Source of the DNA: Sphingomonas cremea
Lineage (GTDB): Bacteria > Pseudomonadota > Alphaproteobacteria > Sphingomonadales > Sphingomonadaceae
Direction of reading: 5' to 3'
NCBI RefSeq assembly: GCF_021502585.1
Contig: NZ_JAKFGM010000001.1
Location: 930,001 to 994,000, forward strand
DNA length: 64,000 nucleotides
Below the pieces are notes generated by a model. The model worked only from the letters and a program-made list of their open reading frames with translations, was not told the DNA's origin and did no database searches. This document shows, in pieces, positions 55,703 to 64,000 of the stretch. Both the position numbers and the translations under genes were made by a program. How positions within the stretch are numbered: position 1 is the stretch's first letter; each line of letters opens with the position of its first letter.

Positions 55703-55893
55703 CAGGCGGCCTCCCGGGCGGCCTTGAGGCGCTCGATGTATGCCTGAATTTCATCGCTCGCCCAGGCGTTGATCTGGCCAGCTCCGGTTTTGACCGGCGC
55801 GGGGAATTGGCCCTTCTTGATGTGGTCATAGATCGCGGTTTTCTTTAGCCCGACGGCGGCTTCAACTTCGGGAAGGCGCATCAGTCTGATCAT
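55702..55893 (-). CDS. alpA: AlpA-family transcriptional regulator
   Basis: 63 aa from ATG 55893 (67 from 55905). MRLPEVEAAVGLKKTAIYDHIKKGQFPAPVKTGAGQINAWASDEIQAYIE is the full AlpA helix-turn-helix. GGAG sits 6 bp before ATG 55893. In P4-like and Gram-negative satellites AlpA controls excision and the satellite operon. A phased CGGAAG array lies directly upstream. Confidence 0.93.
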   Translation of the reverse strand: MIRLMRLPEVEAAVGLKKTAIYDHIKKGQFPAPVKTGAGQINAWASDEIQAYIERLKAAREAA

Positions 55894-55906
55894 TTCCATC
55901 TCCATT

Positions 55907-55931
55907 CGGAAGAATCCGGAAGAAGACGGAA
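55907..55931 (-). promoter_or_regulatory. Three 10-bp-phased CGGAAG repeats at the alpA start
   Basis: CGGAAG at 55907 and 55917 and CGGAA at 55927, exactly one helical turn apart, abutting the alpA translation start. The same array occurs before attR (57878-57978). Confidence 0.8.
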
Positions 55932-55945
55932 TTTCGCAGACCTAT

Positions 55946-55972
55946 GGGGACACTAACGGCGTTACTGTCCCC
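55946..55972. promoter_or_regulatory. Inverted repeat upstream of alpA
   Basis: GGGGACA...TGTCCCC with inner TAAC/GTTA, 27 bp, overlapping the stop of the upstream gene. Either an operator or a terminator-like hairpin separating int from alpA; no T-run. Confidence 0.65.
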
Positions 55973-56603
55973 GCCTCATGTACCTTTTTTTGAAGGTCGA
56001 TTTCTTCATGCAGCGGCTGGCCACGCCATCGTTGCCGCTCTCAATGCACATGAGCGTATCGCCGTCGCGCCAAAAGCGCAGGTCTGCGCCATCACATTCG
56101 GTCTCCAGACATCTCTGCTCATGATCAGGAAGTCTATTCCAACAGTCGTCCTTGGTCCTGCCCGGCAGCATCAATTCCTTGGCCACGGCGTCGGCCCACG
56201 ACCTGCGCTTAGATGCCCTACCGGCTCCTACGCGTTGTGTTTGACCCGCCAAAACCTTCGCCTTGTTCCAGAGCGCCAAGGCGTCCCTTTTTCTCCTGAT
56301 TACCTCCTCCACCCCATCGAGCCTGCTCTCGGCATCTCGGAGATTGCCGCCCGCGATCCATTGTTCGGCCTCATCAAGAAAGCGGGTGAAGAGCTGGTGG
56401 TCATGCGTCATGCCGCTCGGAGCGACGGCGAGAAATTGTTGGAAAGCAGGATCACTGGCAAGTCCGGCCAGCTTCCTCCTTGTTGCGGCAAGCCGCAGGC
56501 GAAGCTGCTGCGCCCAGTCCTCAGCTTCATATTCCGCCCAAGTCTCTTCAAACTCCTTCAACCTATGGGCACGTAGTTCCGCCTTGAACTGGTCGATGCT
56601 CAC
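55962..56603 (-). CDS. Hypothetical protein between integrase and alpA
   Basis: 213 aa. Not recognised. GTG 56603 overlaps the integrase stop (GTGA), which decides the start; an arginine-rich extension is open upstream. Largely helical (RDAESRLDGVEEVIRRKRDALALWNKAK) with a C-terminal cysteine-bearing basic part (DDCWNRLPDHEQRCLETECDG, KKSTFKKRYMRRG). Coupling to int suggests a role in integration or excision. Confidence 0.75.
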   Translation of the reverse strand: MSIDQFKAELRAHRLKEFEETWAEYEAEDWAQQLRLRLAATRRKLAGLASDPAFQQFLAVAPSGMTHDHQLFTRFLDEAEQWIAGGNLRDAESRLDGVEEVIRRKRDALALWNKAKVLAGQTQRVGAGRASKRRSWADAVAKELMLPGRTKDDCWNRLPDHEQRCLETECDGADLRFWRDGDTLMCIESGNDGVASRCMKKSTFKKRYMRRGQ

Positions 56604-57772
56604 GCCGCGTCTCCTTGCCGGATCGGCACCACCTTGCCGCCGCCACCGGTCGTGAAACGTCCCCATGCAGCCATCAGCTCAGCACGACGGTCGAAGAAAT
56701 CAGTCCGCTTGTAAGCCGCCTCAACGGCATTCGGGACTGCATGGGCAAGCGCGGCCTCGGCGATCTCACCGGAGACGCTGGTCTGCTCTGCTGCCCAAGT
56801 GCGGAAACTTGAGCGGAAGCCGTGGGTGGTAGCAGCCACTTCCAGATCGCGAAGAACCTTCGTGAGCGTCATGTCGGAGAGAACCTTGCCGCCCGGTGAA
56901 GGGAAGATGAGATCGGTTCCGACCCTCCTGTGGGCCTCGGCTGCTCGAAAGATTGCCACCGCCTCCGCCGATAACGGAACTCGGTGAGGTCGGCGCATCT
57001 TCATGCGCTCGGCTGGAACGGTCCAGACGGCGGCATCAAGATCAACCTCGTCCCAGTTCGCGCCCCGGACCTCGCCGGACCTCGCGGCGGTTAGGATGAC
57101 GGCTCTCAATGCCAAAGCGCCAATCCCGCCCTTGGCCTCCAGCCGCTTCACGAGCGCCGGAACTTCGCTGTAGGGCAAAGCGAGATAGTTGGCCTTGCTG
57201 GGCTGACGCGGCAGGCGGTCGCTCACCGCCTTCGCCAATGTCGCCTCAAGGAGCGGACCATCCGGTCGGCCATGCCGTATCGTCCTAATGATCAGGTCTC
57301 TGAGCCGACGACCCGTTTCTGGCTTCGCGGTCCAGACTGGACGAATGCATTCGGCGATCATCTCGGCATCTATGGATTGGATTTGATACCTGCCGATCTT
57401 CGGCAGGATGTATGTTTCCAGCCGTGCCTTCGCTGCACTGAGCGCGGCACCGGAGAAGCGGCCATTGATGAATTCAGTGGCCGCGTCCTTGAAGGTGGAA
57501 GTCATGCCCTTCACCGGTCGGGTCAGGACGAGCGGGTCACGACCGGCTCTAAGTTCACGCCGATACTGGCGGCACAGCTCCCTAGCCTCGGCCAGCTCGA
57601 CCGTCTTTACAGAGCCAAGGCCGAAATCACGCTGCTTTCCCTGATGCTGTAACCGGGCCATCCATGAAGCCTGCCCCGGCCCTCTCACCAGCAAATAAAG
57701 CCCATCGCCGTCGCCATACCGCCCTGGTGTTTTCAGTGCGGCCCTTATGCTCAGCACCGTCAATTTGCCCAT
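56600..57772 (-). CDS. int: Tyrosine recombinase (P4-type integrase)
   Basis: 390 aa. The N-terminal DUF4102 arm-binding part (YGDGDGLYLLVRGPGQASWMARL) is followed by a core-binding and a catalytic domain: TAARSGEVRGANWDEVDLD (Arg), THGFRSSFRTWAAE (HxxR), AALAHAV (His) and AYKR (Tyr nucleophile). Complete, so likely active. ATG 57772 lies 213 bp from the tRNA-Gly end, the usual place of a P4-type integrase beside its attachment tRNA. Confidence 0.95.
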   Translation of the reverse strand: MGKLTVLSIRAALKTPGRYGDGDGLYLLVRGPGQASWMARLQHQGKQRDFGLGSVKTVELAEARELCRQYRRELRAGRDPLVLTRPVKGMTSTFKDAATEFINGRFSGAALSAAKARLETYILPKIGRYQIQSIDAEMIAECIRPVWTAKPETGRRLRDLIIRTIRHGRPDGPLLEATLAKAVSDRLPRQPSKANYLALPYSEVPALVKRLEAKGGIGALALRAVILTAARSGEVRGANWDEVDLDAAVWTVPAERMKMRRPHRVPLSAEAVAIFRAAEAHRRVGTDLIFPSPGGKVLSDMTLTKVLRDLEVAATTHGFRSSFRTWAAEQTSVSGEIAEAALAHAVPNAVEAAYKRTDFFDRRAELMAAWGRFTTGGGGKVVPIRQGDAA

Positions 57773-57984
57773 TGTCCCAAACCTTCCTTGAAAGTTCGAT
57801 TACGAATGGAAAAGTTCGATTCCGCCAAACTTTTCAAGCTTGGGCCTGTCCCCAAACTATGTCCCATAGATTTACGCCGGAACGAGACGGAAGGCAACGG
57901 AAGACTTCGGACAGAAAAATCGCTGTTTTACGAGGAAAATCATCCGCCTTGGCGGAAGAAAACGGAAGCTGTCGGAAGGGTTTT
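57773..57984. promoter_or_regulatory. Integrase control region with phased CGGAAG and other repeats
   Basis: Non-coding, 212 bp. It holds AAAGTTCGATT twice (57791, 57811; 20 bp apart), CGGAA(G) at 57878, 57888, 57898 and CGGA at 57908, and CGGAAG at 57953, 57963, 57973. TGTCCC-type motifs occur at 57773, 57847 and 57860. Likely the intasome and regulatory region of the element. Confidence 0.8.
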
Positions 57985-58009
57985 TGGAGCGGGTAGCGGG
58001 AATCGAACC
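57985..58009. repeat. attR: attachment site in the tRNA-Gly 3' end
   Basis: Partner of 47182-47206; the 19-bp identical part is 57985-58003. Integration left the tRNA gene functional. Confidence 0.93.
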
Positions 58010-58058
58010 CGCGCGTTCAGCATGGGAAGCTGACAGGCTACCATTACATCATACCCGC
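57985..58058 (-). tRNA. tRNA-Gly (anticodon CCC)
   Basis: Minus-strand cloverleaf of 74 nt including CCA: acceptor GCGGGTA/TACCCGC, anticodon stem TCAGC/GCTGA with loop TTCCCAT (anticodon CCC), T-stem GCGGG/CCCGC with TTCGATT loop. Hosts the attachment site of the element. Confidence 0.97.
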
Positions 58059-58188
58059 GGCCGAGGGACGATTTAGGTGTCGTCCGGTCAGGCGTCAACG
58101 CGGCAAAATCCACGAGCTTAGTTTCTCGATAGCGGCGATTTCGAAGGGCTGCGAAACGTGTTGCATCAAACCGTTACGGAGATTGTCG

Positions 58189-58950
58189 ATGCTTTCCAGC
58201 CTTCTCTTTTCCGCCGCCGCGATTGCAGTGCCATCACTGGTTTCAGAGTTTTCCTTAATTGCCGCCGCGGTTGCGGCACCGCCATTGATCTCCAGTCTCC
58301 CCCTGTTTGCCACCGCCATCGCAGCGCCGCCGGTAATCGCCACCAGCACAGTCCAGACCGCCGACCTCGACCTGTCGAGCCAGGCCGGCCAACGCGCACT
58401 CGACCGTCGCTTGTCGATCGCCGCAAAGGAAGTTTGCGGGACCACTTCCGATGCTCACATCACGGGCAAGAATGACGTCCGACGTTGCCGCGCGGAGACG
58501 CTGGCGAGCGTCGCAAGCGACCGCAACCGGCAGATCGCCGCCGCTAACGCAGCGCCGTCGCTGACATCTGGAGACGCGAGCATCGTCGCGGAGTTGGATC
58601 GGAAGTTCCAGTTCGCGGTCAAACAGAATGACGCCGCGACGATGGATCGGATCCTGCATGCCAACTACAAACTCGTCCTGGGTGACGGTCGTGTCGTGGA
58701 CCGCGAAGAGTTGCTGGAGGAGTCCCGATCAGGCCGGATTCACTATGAAATCCAGGATGAAGAGCCGGGCAGCCAGTCGGTGATGGTCGAGGGCGACACG
58801 GCTGTGGTCACCGCCAAGCTGCGGCTGAAGGGACATCGGGAAGGCAAAGCATTCGATCGCCTACTTTGGTTCAGCGACACCTATGTTCGAACGCCCGCGG
58901 GATGGCGCTATTTGTTCGGCCAGGCCTCGCTACCCCTGACGCAATCCTGA
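58189..58950 (+). CDS. UrcA-domain plus NTF2-like (DUF4440) protein
   Basis: 253 aa. An alanine-rich hydrophobic N-terminus (about 1-50), an UrcA domain (VQTADLDLSSQAGQRALDRRLSIAAKEVCGT with paired cysteines, about 52-110) and an NTF2-like domain (about 125-245: ELDRKFQFAVKQNDAATMDRIL, DGRVVDREELLEE, YVRTPAGWRYLFGQ). Both domains are known alone; their fusion is uncommon. Start ATG 58189 with GGAG upstream. Function unknown; probably secreted. Confidence 0.82.
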   Translation: MLSSLLFSAAAIAVPSLVSEFSLIAAAVAAPPLISSLPLFATAIAAPPVIATSTVQTADLDLSSQAGQRALDRRLSIAAKEVCGTTSDAHITGKNDVRRCRAETLASVASDRNRQIAAANAAPSLTSGDASIVAELDRKFQFAVKQNDAATMDRILHANYKLVLGDGRVVDREELLEESRSGRIHYEIQDEEPGSQSVMVEGDTAVVTAKLRLKGHREGKAFDRLLWFSDTYVRTPAGWRYLFGQASLPLTQS

Positions 58951-58952
58951 CC

Positions 58953-59819
58953 ATGACTTTTGCGCCATATCGCGGTTGCAGATATGATCCGGTGATGGAA
59001 ATCGCCCCGCCAATCCGGGAAAACTCAAGGCAAAGACTTGCCGAGACGGAGCTGTTCGTCGTGGACGAGGTGCGGGCGATACACGAGCTGCCGCCGAGCG
59101 GGCTTAATACGCGTCGGCAGCTGGCCATACCGACCGCTGGCACCTTTGAGTATCGGGTCGGGCGCAGGACCAGCTGGCTCGATCCAACGCGACTGCTATT
59201 CGCCGAGGCTGGGGAAGAATTTGCGGACCATCACCCTATTCCCGGCGTAGGCCATGCCAGCGTGATCATCGCGCCGGCCGAGGTGCTGCTCGATGAACTG
59301 TCCGACTTGGCCCGCTCCGCCTTTGCCGATCGTGTGCGAAGTAGCCCGTTACGGCTCCAGATGCTGGTGCAGCTTCTCAGGCGCAACCCCGATCGGCTGG
59401 CACATGACGAAATCGCCAGCGAGCTGTTGCTGCTGGCCTTAGGTGCATCCGGACGCGTCGCCGCAGAGGATTCGCGCTGTGCCCGCCGCGCCAAAGCAAT
59501 CCTGCACGCCGCGTCGGGCGAGCGCTTGACCCTCGGGGCCATCGCCGCAATGCTGGACGTATCGCCGATCTACCTGACACAGGCGTTCAAGCGCTCGGAA
59601 GGCTTGCCCCTCTACCGATACCAGACGCGGTTGCGCTTAAGCAAAGCTCTAGCCGCGCTACCGGAACAGGAGGACATCACCGAATTGGCGCTGGACCTCG
59701 GCTTTTCCAGTCATAGCCATTTCACCGCGACATTTCGCGCGGCATTGGGCGTAACACCGTCCGATTATCGCAACGGCGCATTGCCGAGAAACGACGCTGC
59801 GGCGCTGCTGGCCGCCTAA
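58953..59819 (+). CDS. AraC-family transcriptional regulator
   Basis: 288 aa (274 from ATG 58995). The N-terminal half is a small sensing domain (STWLDPTRLLFAEAGEEFADHHP-like). The C-terminal 100 residues form the AraC double helix-turn-helix: TLGAIAAMLDVSPIYLTQAFKRSEGLPLYRYQTRLRLSKAL and ELALDLGFSSHSHFTATFRAALGVTPSDYR. Start uncertain. It may regulate the UrcA-fusion gene 3 bp upstream. Confidence 0.92.
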   Translation: MTFAPYRGCRYDPVMEIAPPIRENSRQRLAETELFVVDEVRAIHELPPSGLNTRRQLAIPTAGTFEYRVGRRTSWLDPTRLLFAEAGEEFADHHPIPGVGHASVIIAPAEVLLDELSDLARSAFADRVRSSPLRLQMLVQLLRRNPDRLAHDEIASELLLLALGASGRVAAEDSRCARRAKAILHAASGERLTLGAIAAMLDVSPIYLTQAFKRSEGLPLYRYQTRLRLSKALAALPEQEDITELALDLGFSSHSHFTATFRAALGVTPSDYRNGALPRNDAAALLAA

Positions 59820-60568
59820 ATTCCGCCTTCGACGGGGTCATAACCGACTTCCGCCAGCTTGATGGCCAAGTCGTCGGCGACTGCCCTCGCCCTCTGCTCG
59901 TCTTCGGAGCGAACGACGAAATTGGATCCCACCCGCCCTTCCTTGAAAAATGGGTAGCTGCCTATCGAGATACCATCGGCCGACTGCTCCGCCTGACGCA
60001 GCAGGTCGGCAACCTCGCTTTCGGGCGCGAACGCTCCAACGGTCACCGAAACCAGCGGCCGGCCGCCTTCCAGCGTCCCGGTCAGCGCGTCGAGCATTCC
60101 GGCGGTAATGTGCGGCACCCCGGCCATCAGGAACAGGTTGCCTAGCTTGATGCCCGGCGCACCCGACATCCGATTAGGGATCAGCTCGGCCCCTTCCGGT
60201 ACCCGAGCCATCCTGAGCCGCCCTTCATTGAGCCCGCCCTTATCGGCATAGTAACGCTCGAGGATAGCACGGGCATCTGGATGGATGACGACGGGCACGC
60301 CTAATGCCTTGGCAATCGCATCGACGGTGATGTCGTCGTGGGTCGGCCCGATCCCGCCGGTCGTAAAGCAATAGTCGTAGGACGAACGTAGGACATCAAG
60401 CGCCTCGATGATCCGTTCCTCGACATCGGGAACGACCCGCACATCTGCCAACCTTATGCCTTGCGCATTAAGCCAGGTCGCAACTTGAGCGATGTTCCTG
60501 TCCTGGGTCCGCCCGGACAGGATTTCATCGCCGATGATCGCCAGCCCGGCAGTCCAAATCTTCGCCAA
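59816..60568 (-). CDS. CinA-like molybdopterin-binding-domain protein
   Basis: 250 aa. MoCF-type domain: AAIIGDEILSGRTQDRN, FTTGGIGPTHDDITVDAIAKALG and MSGAPGIKLGNLFLMAGVPHI. The C-terminal CinA amidohydrolase domain is absent. Start TTG 60568 is decided by an AGGAGG site 7 bp upstream; the longer frame has no such site. Divergent from map. Confidence 0.88.
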   Translation of the reverse strand: MAKIWTAGLAIIGDEILSGRTQDRNIAQVATWLNAQGIRLADVRVVPDVEERIIEALDVLRSSYDYCFTTGGIGPTHDDITVDAIAKALGVPVVIHPDARAILERYYADKGGLNEGRLRMARVPEGAELIPNRMSGAPGIKLGNLFLMAGVPHITAGMLDALTGTLEGGRPLVSVTVGAFAPESEVADLLRQAEQSADGISIGSYPFFKEGRVGSNFVVRSEDEQRARAVADDLAIKLAEVGYDPVEGGI

Positions 60569-60618
60569 ACCATCGCCTCCTATTCGACTTTCCGGCTGCC
60601 CTACCCTATCTTGGGACC

Positions 60619-61442
60619 ATGACCGAATATATCCAAGTCGGCCCCGAAGACCGGGCCGAGCCACGCAGCCATGTGATCAAGCTCCACGGGCCTGAAGGCT
60701 TCGAGGGCATGCGCCGCGCCGGGCGCCTTGCCGCCGAGATACTCGACGCGCTGGTGCCGCAAGTGGTTCCCGGCGTCACGACCGGAGAGATTGACTCGAT
60801 CGTCCAGCGAATGACGCTTGAGGCCGGCGGTGTCCCTGCGACCCTCGGGTATCGCGGCTACACCAAGAGCTGCTGCACCTCGATCAACCATGTCGTATGC
60901 CATGGAATTCCGGGCGACAAAGTCCTGAAAGGCGGCGATATCGTCAATATCGACGTGACCCCCATCCTGGACGGCTGGCACGGCGACACCAGCCGCATGT
61001 TCCTGGTCGGCGACGTGCCGCTAAAGGCGAAAAAGCTGGTCGACGTGACCTTCGAGTGCCTGATGCTTGGACTGGAACAGGCACGGCCGGGCAACCGCCT
61101 CGGCGACGTTGCCCATACTATTCAGAGCCATGCGGAAAAACACCGCTATGGCGTCGTTCGCGATTTCTGCGGACACGGCCTTGGCCGGCTGTTCCACGAC
61201 AGCCCGGAAGTGATCCACGCCGGGCGTCCCGGTACCGGCCCTGAGCTCAAGCCCGGCATGTTTTTCACGGTCGAGCCGATGATCAATATTGGCCGGGCGG
61301 ACGTGAAGCTGCTCGAAGACGGCTGGACCGCCGTTACGCGCGATCGCAGTCTGTCGGCCCAGTTCGAACATTCGATCGGGATTACCGAAACGGGCTGCGA
61401 GATTTTTACAAAAAGCCCCAAAGGACTGGATAAGCCGCCCTA

Positions 61443-61446
<4 letters not shown>
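60619..61446 (+). CDS. map: Type I methionine aminopeptidase
   Basis: 275 aa. Removes N-terminal Met. HGIPGD, VNIDVTPILDGWHGDTSRMF (two Asp), CGHGLGRLFHDSP (His), MFFTVEPMINIG (Glu) and FEHSIGITE (Glu) complete the dinuclear metal site. An N-terminal extension of about 25 residues precedes the pita-bread fold. Convergent overlap of four bases with the nucleotidyltransferase. Confidence 0.96.
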
Positions 61447-62682
<1,236 letters not shown>

Positions 62683-62689
62683 CCTACAT

Positions 62690-62759
62690 CGTCATTGCGA
62701 GGAGCGTAGCGACGCGGCAATCTAGACAAATGGATTGCTTCGCTTCGCTCGCAATGACG
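62690..62759. repeat. REP/BIME-like intergenic palindrome
   Basis: CGTCATTGCGAG ... GCAATC and GATTGC ... CTCGCAATGACG form an imperfect 70-bp hairpin between glnB and the next gene. This palindromic type is widespread between genes in alphaproteobacteria. Confidence 0.85.
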
Positions 62760-62775
62760 GTTAGCGTCTGAATTC

Positions 62776-62985
62776 ATGGACGACCCCCGCCTCGCCTCAA
62801 TGTCTCCAGACGAGCTTCGGCGCCACATGCGGGCGCTCGGCTACAAAACGCAAAGCGACCTCGCCAACGCGATCGGGGTCAGTCGCTCGGCGGTCAGCCT
62901 GTGGCTGGAAGGCAAGGTCGGCGTGCCACGTCCGGTGGCAATGCTGCTCCGCATGCTGGTCGGAGCGCAAAGGCGAGCCTTCTAA
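62776..62985 (+). CDS. Small XRE-type helix-turn-helix protein
   Basis: 69 aa. MRALGYKTQSDLANAIGVSRSAVSLWLEGKVGVPRPVAMLL is a complete HTH. No partner domain. It ends two bases before the msrB stop on the other strand. Target unknown. Confidence 0.82.
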   Translation: MDDPRLASMSPDELRRHMRALGYKTQSDLANAIGVSRSAVSLWLEGKVGVPRPVAMLLRMLVGAQRRAF

Positions 62986-62986
62986 C

Positions 62987-63469
62987 CTAGAGTAACGGCT
63001 CTCCCTCCGGAGCGCCGCGATCAAGCTTGTCCGGAAGCGGATCTCCCTTGGGCGTGAATTCAAGCGATACGGAGTTGATGCAATAACGTTCGCCGGTCGG
63101 TGGCGGTCCATCCGGGAAGACATGCCCTTGATGTGCGCCGCAACGGGCGCAGACGATCTCGGTCCGGATCATGCCGAAACTTGTATCGCGAATATTGCGG
63201 AGATGGCCTTCAGCGAAAGGCGATGTGAAGCTAGGCCATCCCGTGCCGCTATTGAACTTCTCGCCAGCCATGAACAAGGGCAGCCCGCATAGCCTGCAGG
63301 TATAAACCCCGGCGCGCTTCTCATCCAGGAAAACGCCGCAAAACGGCGCTTCCGTGCCATGTTCGAGGAGGACATGCCGCTCCTCTTCGCTGAGATCCGA
63401 TTCAAGCGAGCGCAGTTCATCCTCTGTTGGCGGGGTAAGGTCGAACTGGATCGTTGCAGCATCATTCAT
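62987..63469 (-). CDS. msrB: Peptide-methionine (R)-S-oxide reductase
   Basis: 160 aa. Reduces methionine-R-sulfoxide. [10 protein letters not shown], the zinc pairs CRLC and CARC, and the catalytic [11 protein letters not shown] are intact. A 20-residue acidic N-terminus precedes the domain. Single gene. Confidence 0.95.
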   Translation of the reverse strand: MNDAATIQFDLTPPTEDELRSLESDLSEEERHVLLEHGTEAPFCGVFLDEKRAGVYTCRLCGLPLFMAGEKFNSGTGWPSFTSPFAEGHLRNIRDTSFGMIRTEIVCARCGAHQGHVFPDGPPPTGERYCINSVSLEFTPKGDPLPDKLDRGAPEGEPLL

Positions 63470-63525
63470 GTTCGGTCCTTTCGGGATAGGCGCTTACAGC
63501 TTCATATCAACTCGCACGATTTGGT

Positions 63526-64000
63526 TCAGGGGCATGATCGTTCAAGCCCGTGATTGTCCGCCGAACGTGGGACTTTCACCGGAGCGCGAATGATCGGCAG
63601 GAACAGCATCGGCGGAACAATCACAAAGCAGACCCATGCCAGCCAGGGATTTACGAAGGCCAGCGGGATCGAAGCGGCATAGATGGTTAGAAACAGCCAT
63701 GTCCGTCGGATAATGCGTTTGTGGATTTCTTTATGCAGTTCATTGCGAGTCATTCGGGCGGCATGGGACCGAAGCAGCATGAATGAGCCCGTGCAAGCGA
63801 CCGCGACCAGGCCGTAGGCGGCTTGGGCTCTGGGCGAAGTTGGGTGCATCCCCAGGAAGCGTGTCGAGAGCGGAACGAGCGTGACGCAGAACAGCAGAAG
63901 GTTGTTGAACCAGATTGTGCCCCTGGTCGGCATGGTCACTGTGAAGATCAGATAATGATGACTGGTCCACAGGTTGGCGATGACGAGGAAACTCAGGCCA
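63526..64000 (-). CDS. TMEM175-family potassium channel-like protein (partial)
   Basis: The frame is open to the window edge, so the N-terminus is missing; 158 codons are visible. FLVIANLWTSHHYLIF and WFNNLLLFCVTLVPLSTRFLG match the DUF1211/TMEM175 repeat (F..W..HH, then W.N...L....P..T). Four membrane helices remain. Bacterial members form K+ channels. Confidence 0.85.
   Translation of the reverse strand, partial: GLSFLVIANLWTSHHYLIFTVTMPTRGTIWFNNLLLFCVTLVPLSTRFLGMHPTSPRAQAAYGLVAVACTGSFMLLRSHAARMTRNELHKEIHKRIIRRTWLFLTIYAASIPLAFVNPWLAWVCFVIVPPMLFLPIIRAPVKVPRSADNHGLERSCP

Larger units (their letters stand above)
47182..58009. mobile_element. tRNA-Gly-integrated phage-satellite-like element (about 10.8 kb)
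   Basis: Bounded by a copy of the tRNA-Gly 3' end at 47182-47206 and the tRNA itself at 57985. The right arm is one minus-strand block: integrase, 213-aa protein, AlpA, HNH-like, winged-helix, two small proteins, major capsid protein, two small proteins, small terminase. The left arm has plus-strand cargo and an SRAP gene. No large terminase, portal, protease or tail gene. Borders are seen in the sequence; the satellite reading is inferred from gene content. Confidence 0.88.

Noticed and set aside
55373-57772. CRISPR array from the short regular repeats near alpA and int
   Set aside because: Repeats are 6 bp with 4-bp spacing, far too short for CRISPR; no cas genes.
62690-62759. Terminator of glnB
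   Set aside because: The palindrome has no T-run and matches the widespread REP-like type, so it is listed as a repeat.

Overview
The window looks like the chromosome of a high-GC alphaproteobacterium of the Sphingomonadales (Sphingomonas or Sphingosinicella-like). Pointers are a cytochrome bo3 quinol oxidase operon, an ABC-dependent Kdo-primed capsule locus, an UrcA-domain protein, a YbjN/ProC/UbiK/TspO/TlyA cluster, proline-rich outer-membrane proteins, and family-level matches throughout. The assignment is by gene content and protein style only; no 16S gene is present.

Layout. 37-3967 (minus): cyoABCD terminal oxidase. 4789-18637 (plus): one long, tightly packed capsule operon (kpsE-M-T, two large glycosyltransferases, a duplicated TPR-like protein, kpsD, kdsB, kdsA, kpsC, kpsS, a last glycosyltransferase), closed by kpsF/kdsD on the opposite strand (18634-19638). 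These genes make CMP-Kdo, build a Kdo linker with KpsC/KpsS, extend the polymer and export it through KpsMT-KpsE-KpsD. 19639-20785 is AT-rich and empty. 20786-46900 is ordinary chromosome: an outer-membrane protein, tRNA-Gln, a GGDEF-EAL protein, ilvE, proC, ybjN, ubiK, tspO, tlyA, a nuclease-family protein, dxs, zur-like, merC-like, ctaA, cutA, rplM-rpsI, a DDAH-like hydrolase, an SDR, an EmrAB pump with a MarR regulator, amn, cdd, a 2OG oxygenase, nupC, a LOG protein, a PfkB kinase and a queuosine-precursor transporter. 58183-64000 is again ordinary chromosome (AraC, CinA-like, map, a nucleotidyltransferase, glnB/glnK, msrB, the edge of a TMEM175 gene).

The accessory part is 47182-58009. 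It is a compact 10.8-kb integrative element in the 3' end of tRNA-Gly(CCC). A 19-bp exact (25-bp with one mismatch) copy of the tRNA 3' end marks the far border. From the tRNA inwards it carries a tyrosine integrase, an unknown gene, an AlpA regulator, an HNH-like protein, a winged-helix protein, small proteins, an HK97-fold major capsid protein, two small head/tail-like proteins and a P27-type small terminase. No large terminase, portal, protease or tail genes are present. The left arm holds cargo: a VapBC45-like toxin-antitoxin pair, an SRAP (YedK/HMCES) protein and membrane proteins. Overlapping starts and stops and the lack of frameshifts argue for an intact phage satellite rather than a decayed prophage.

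The most unusual signal is an array of CGGAAG hexamers spaced exactly 10 bp. It occurs three times at the alpA start and seven times between integrase and the attachment site, which suggests a shared regulator/excisionase operator.
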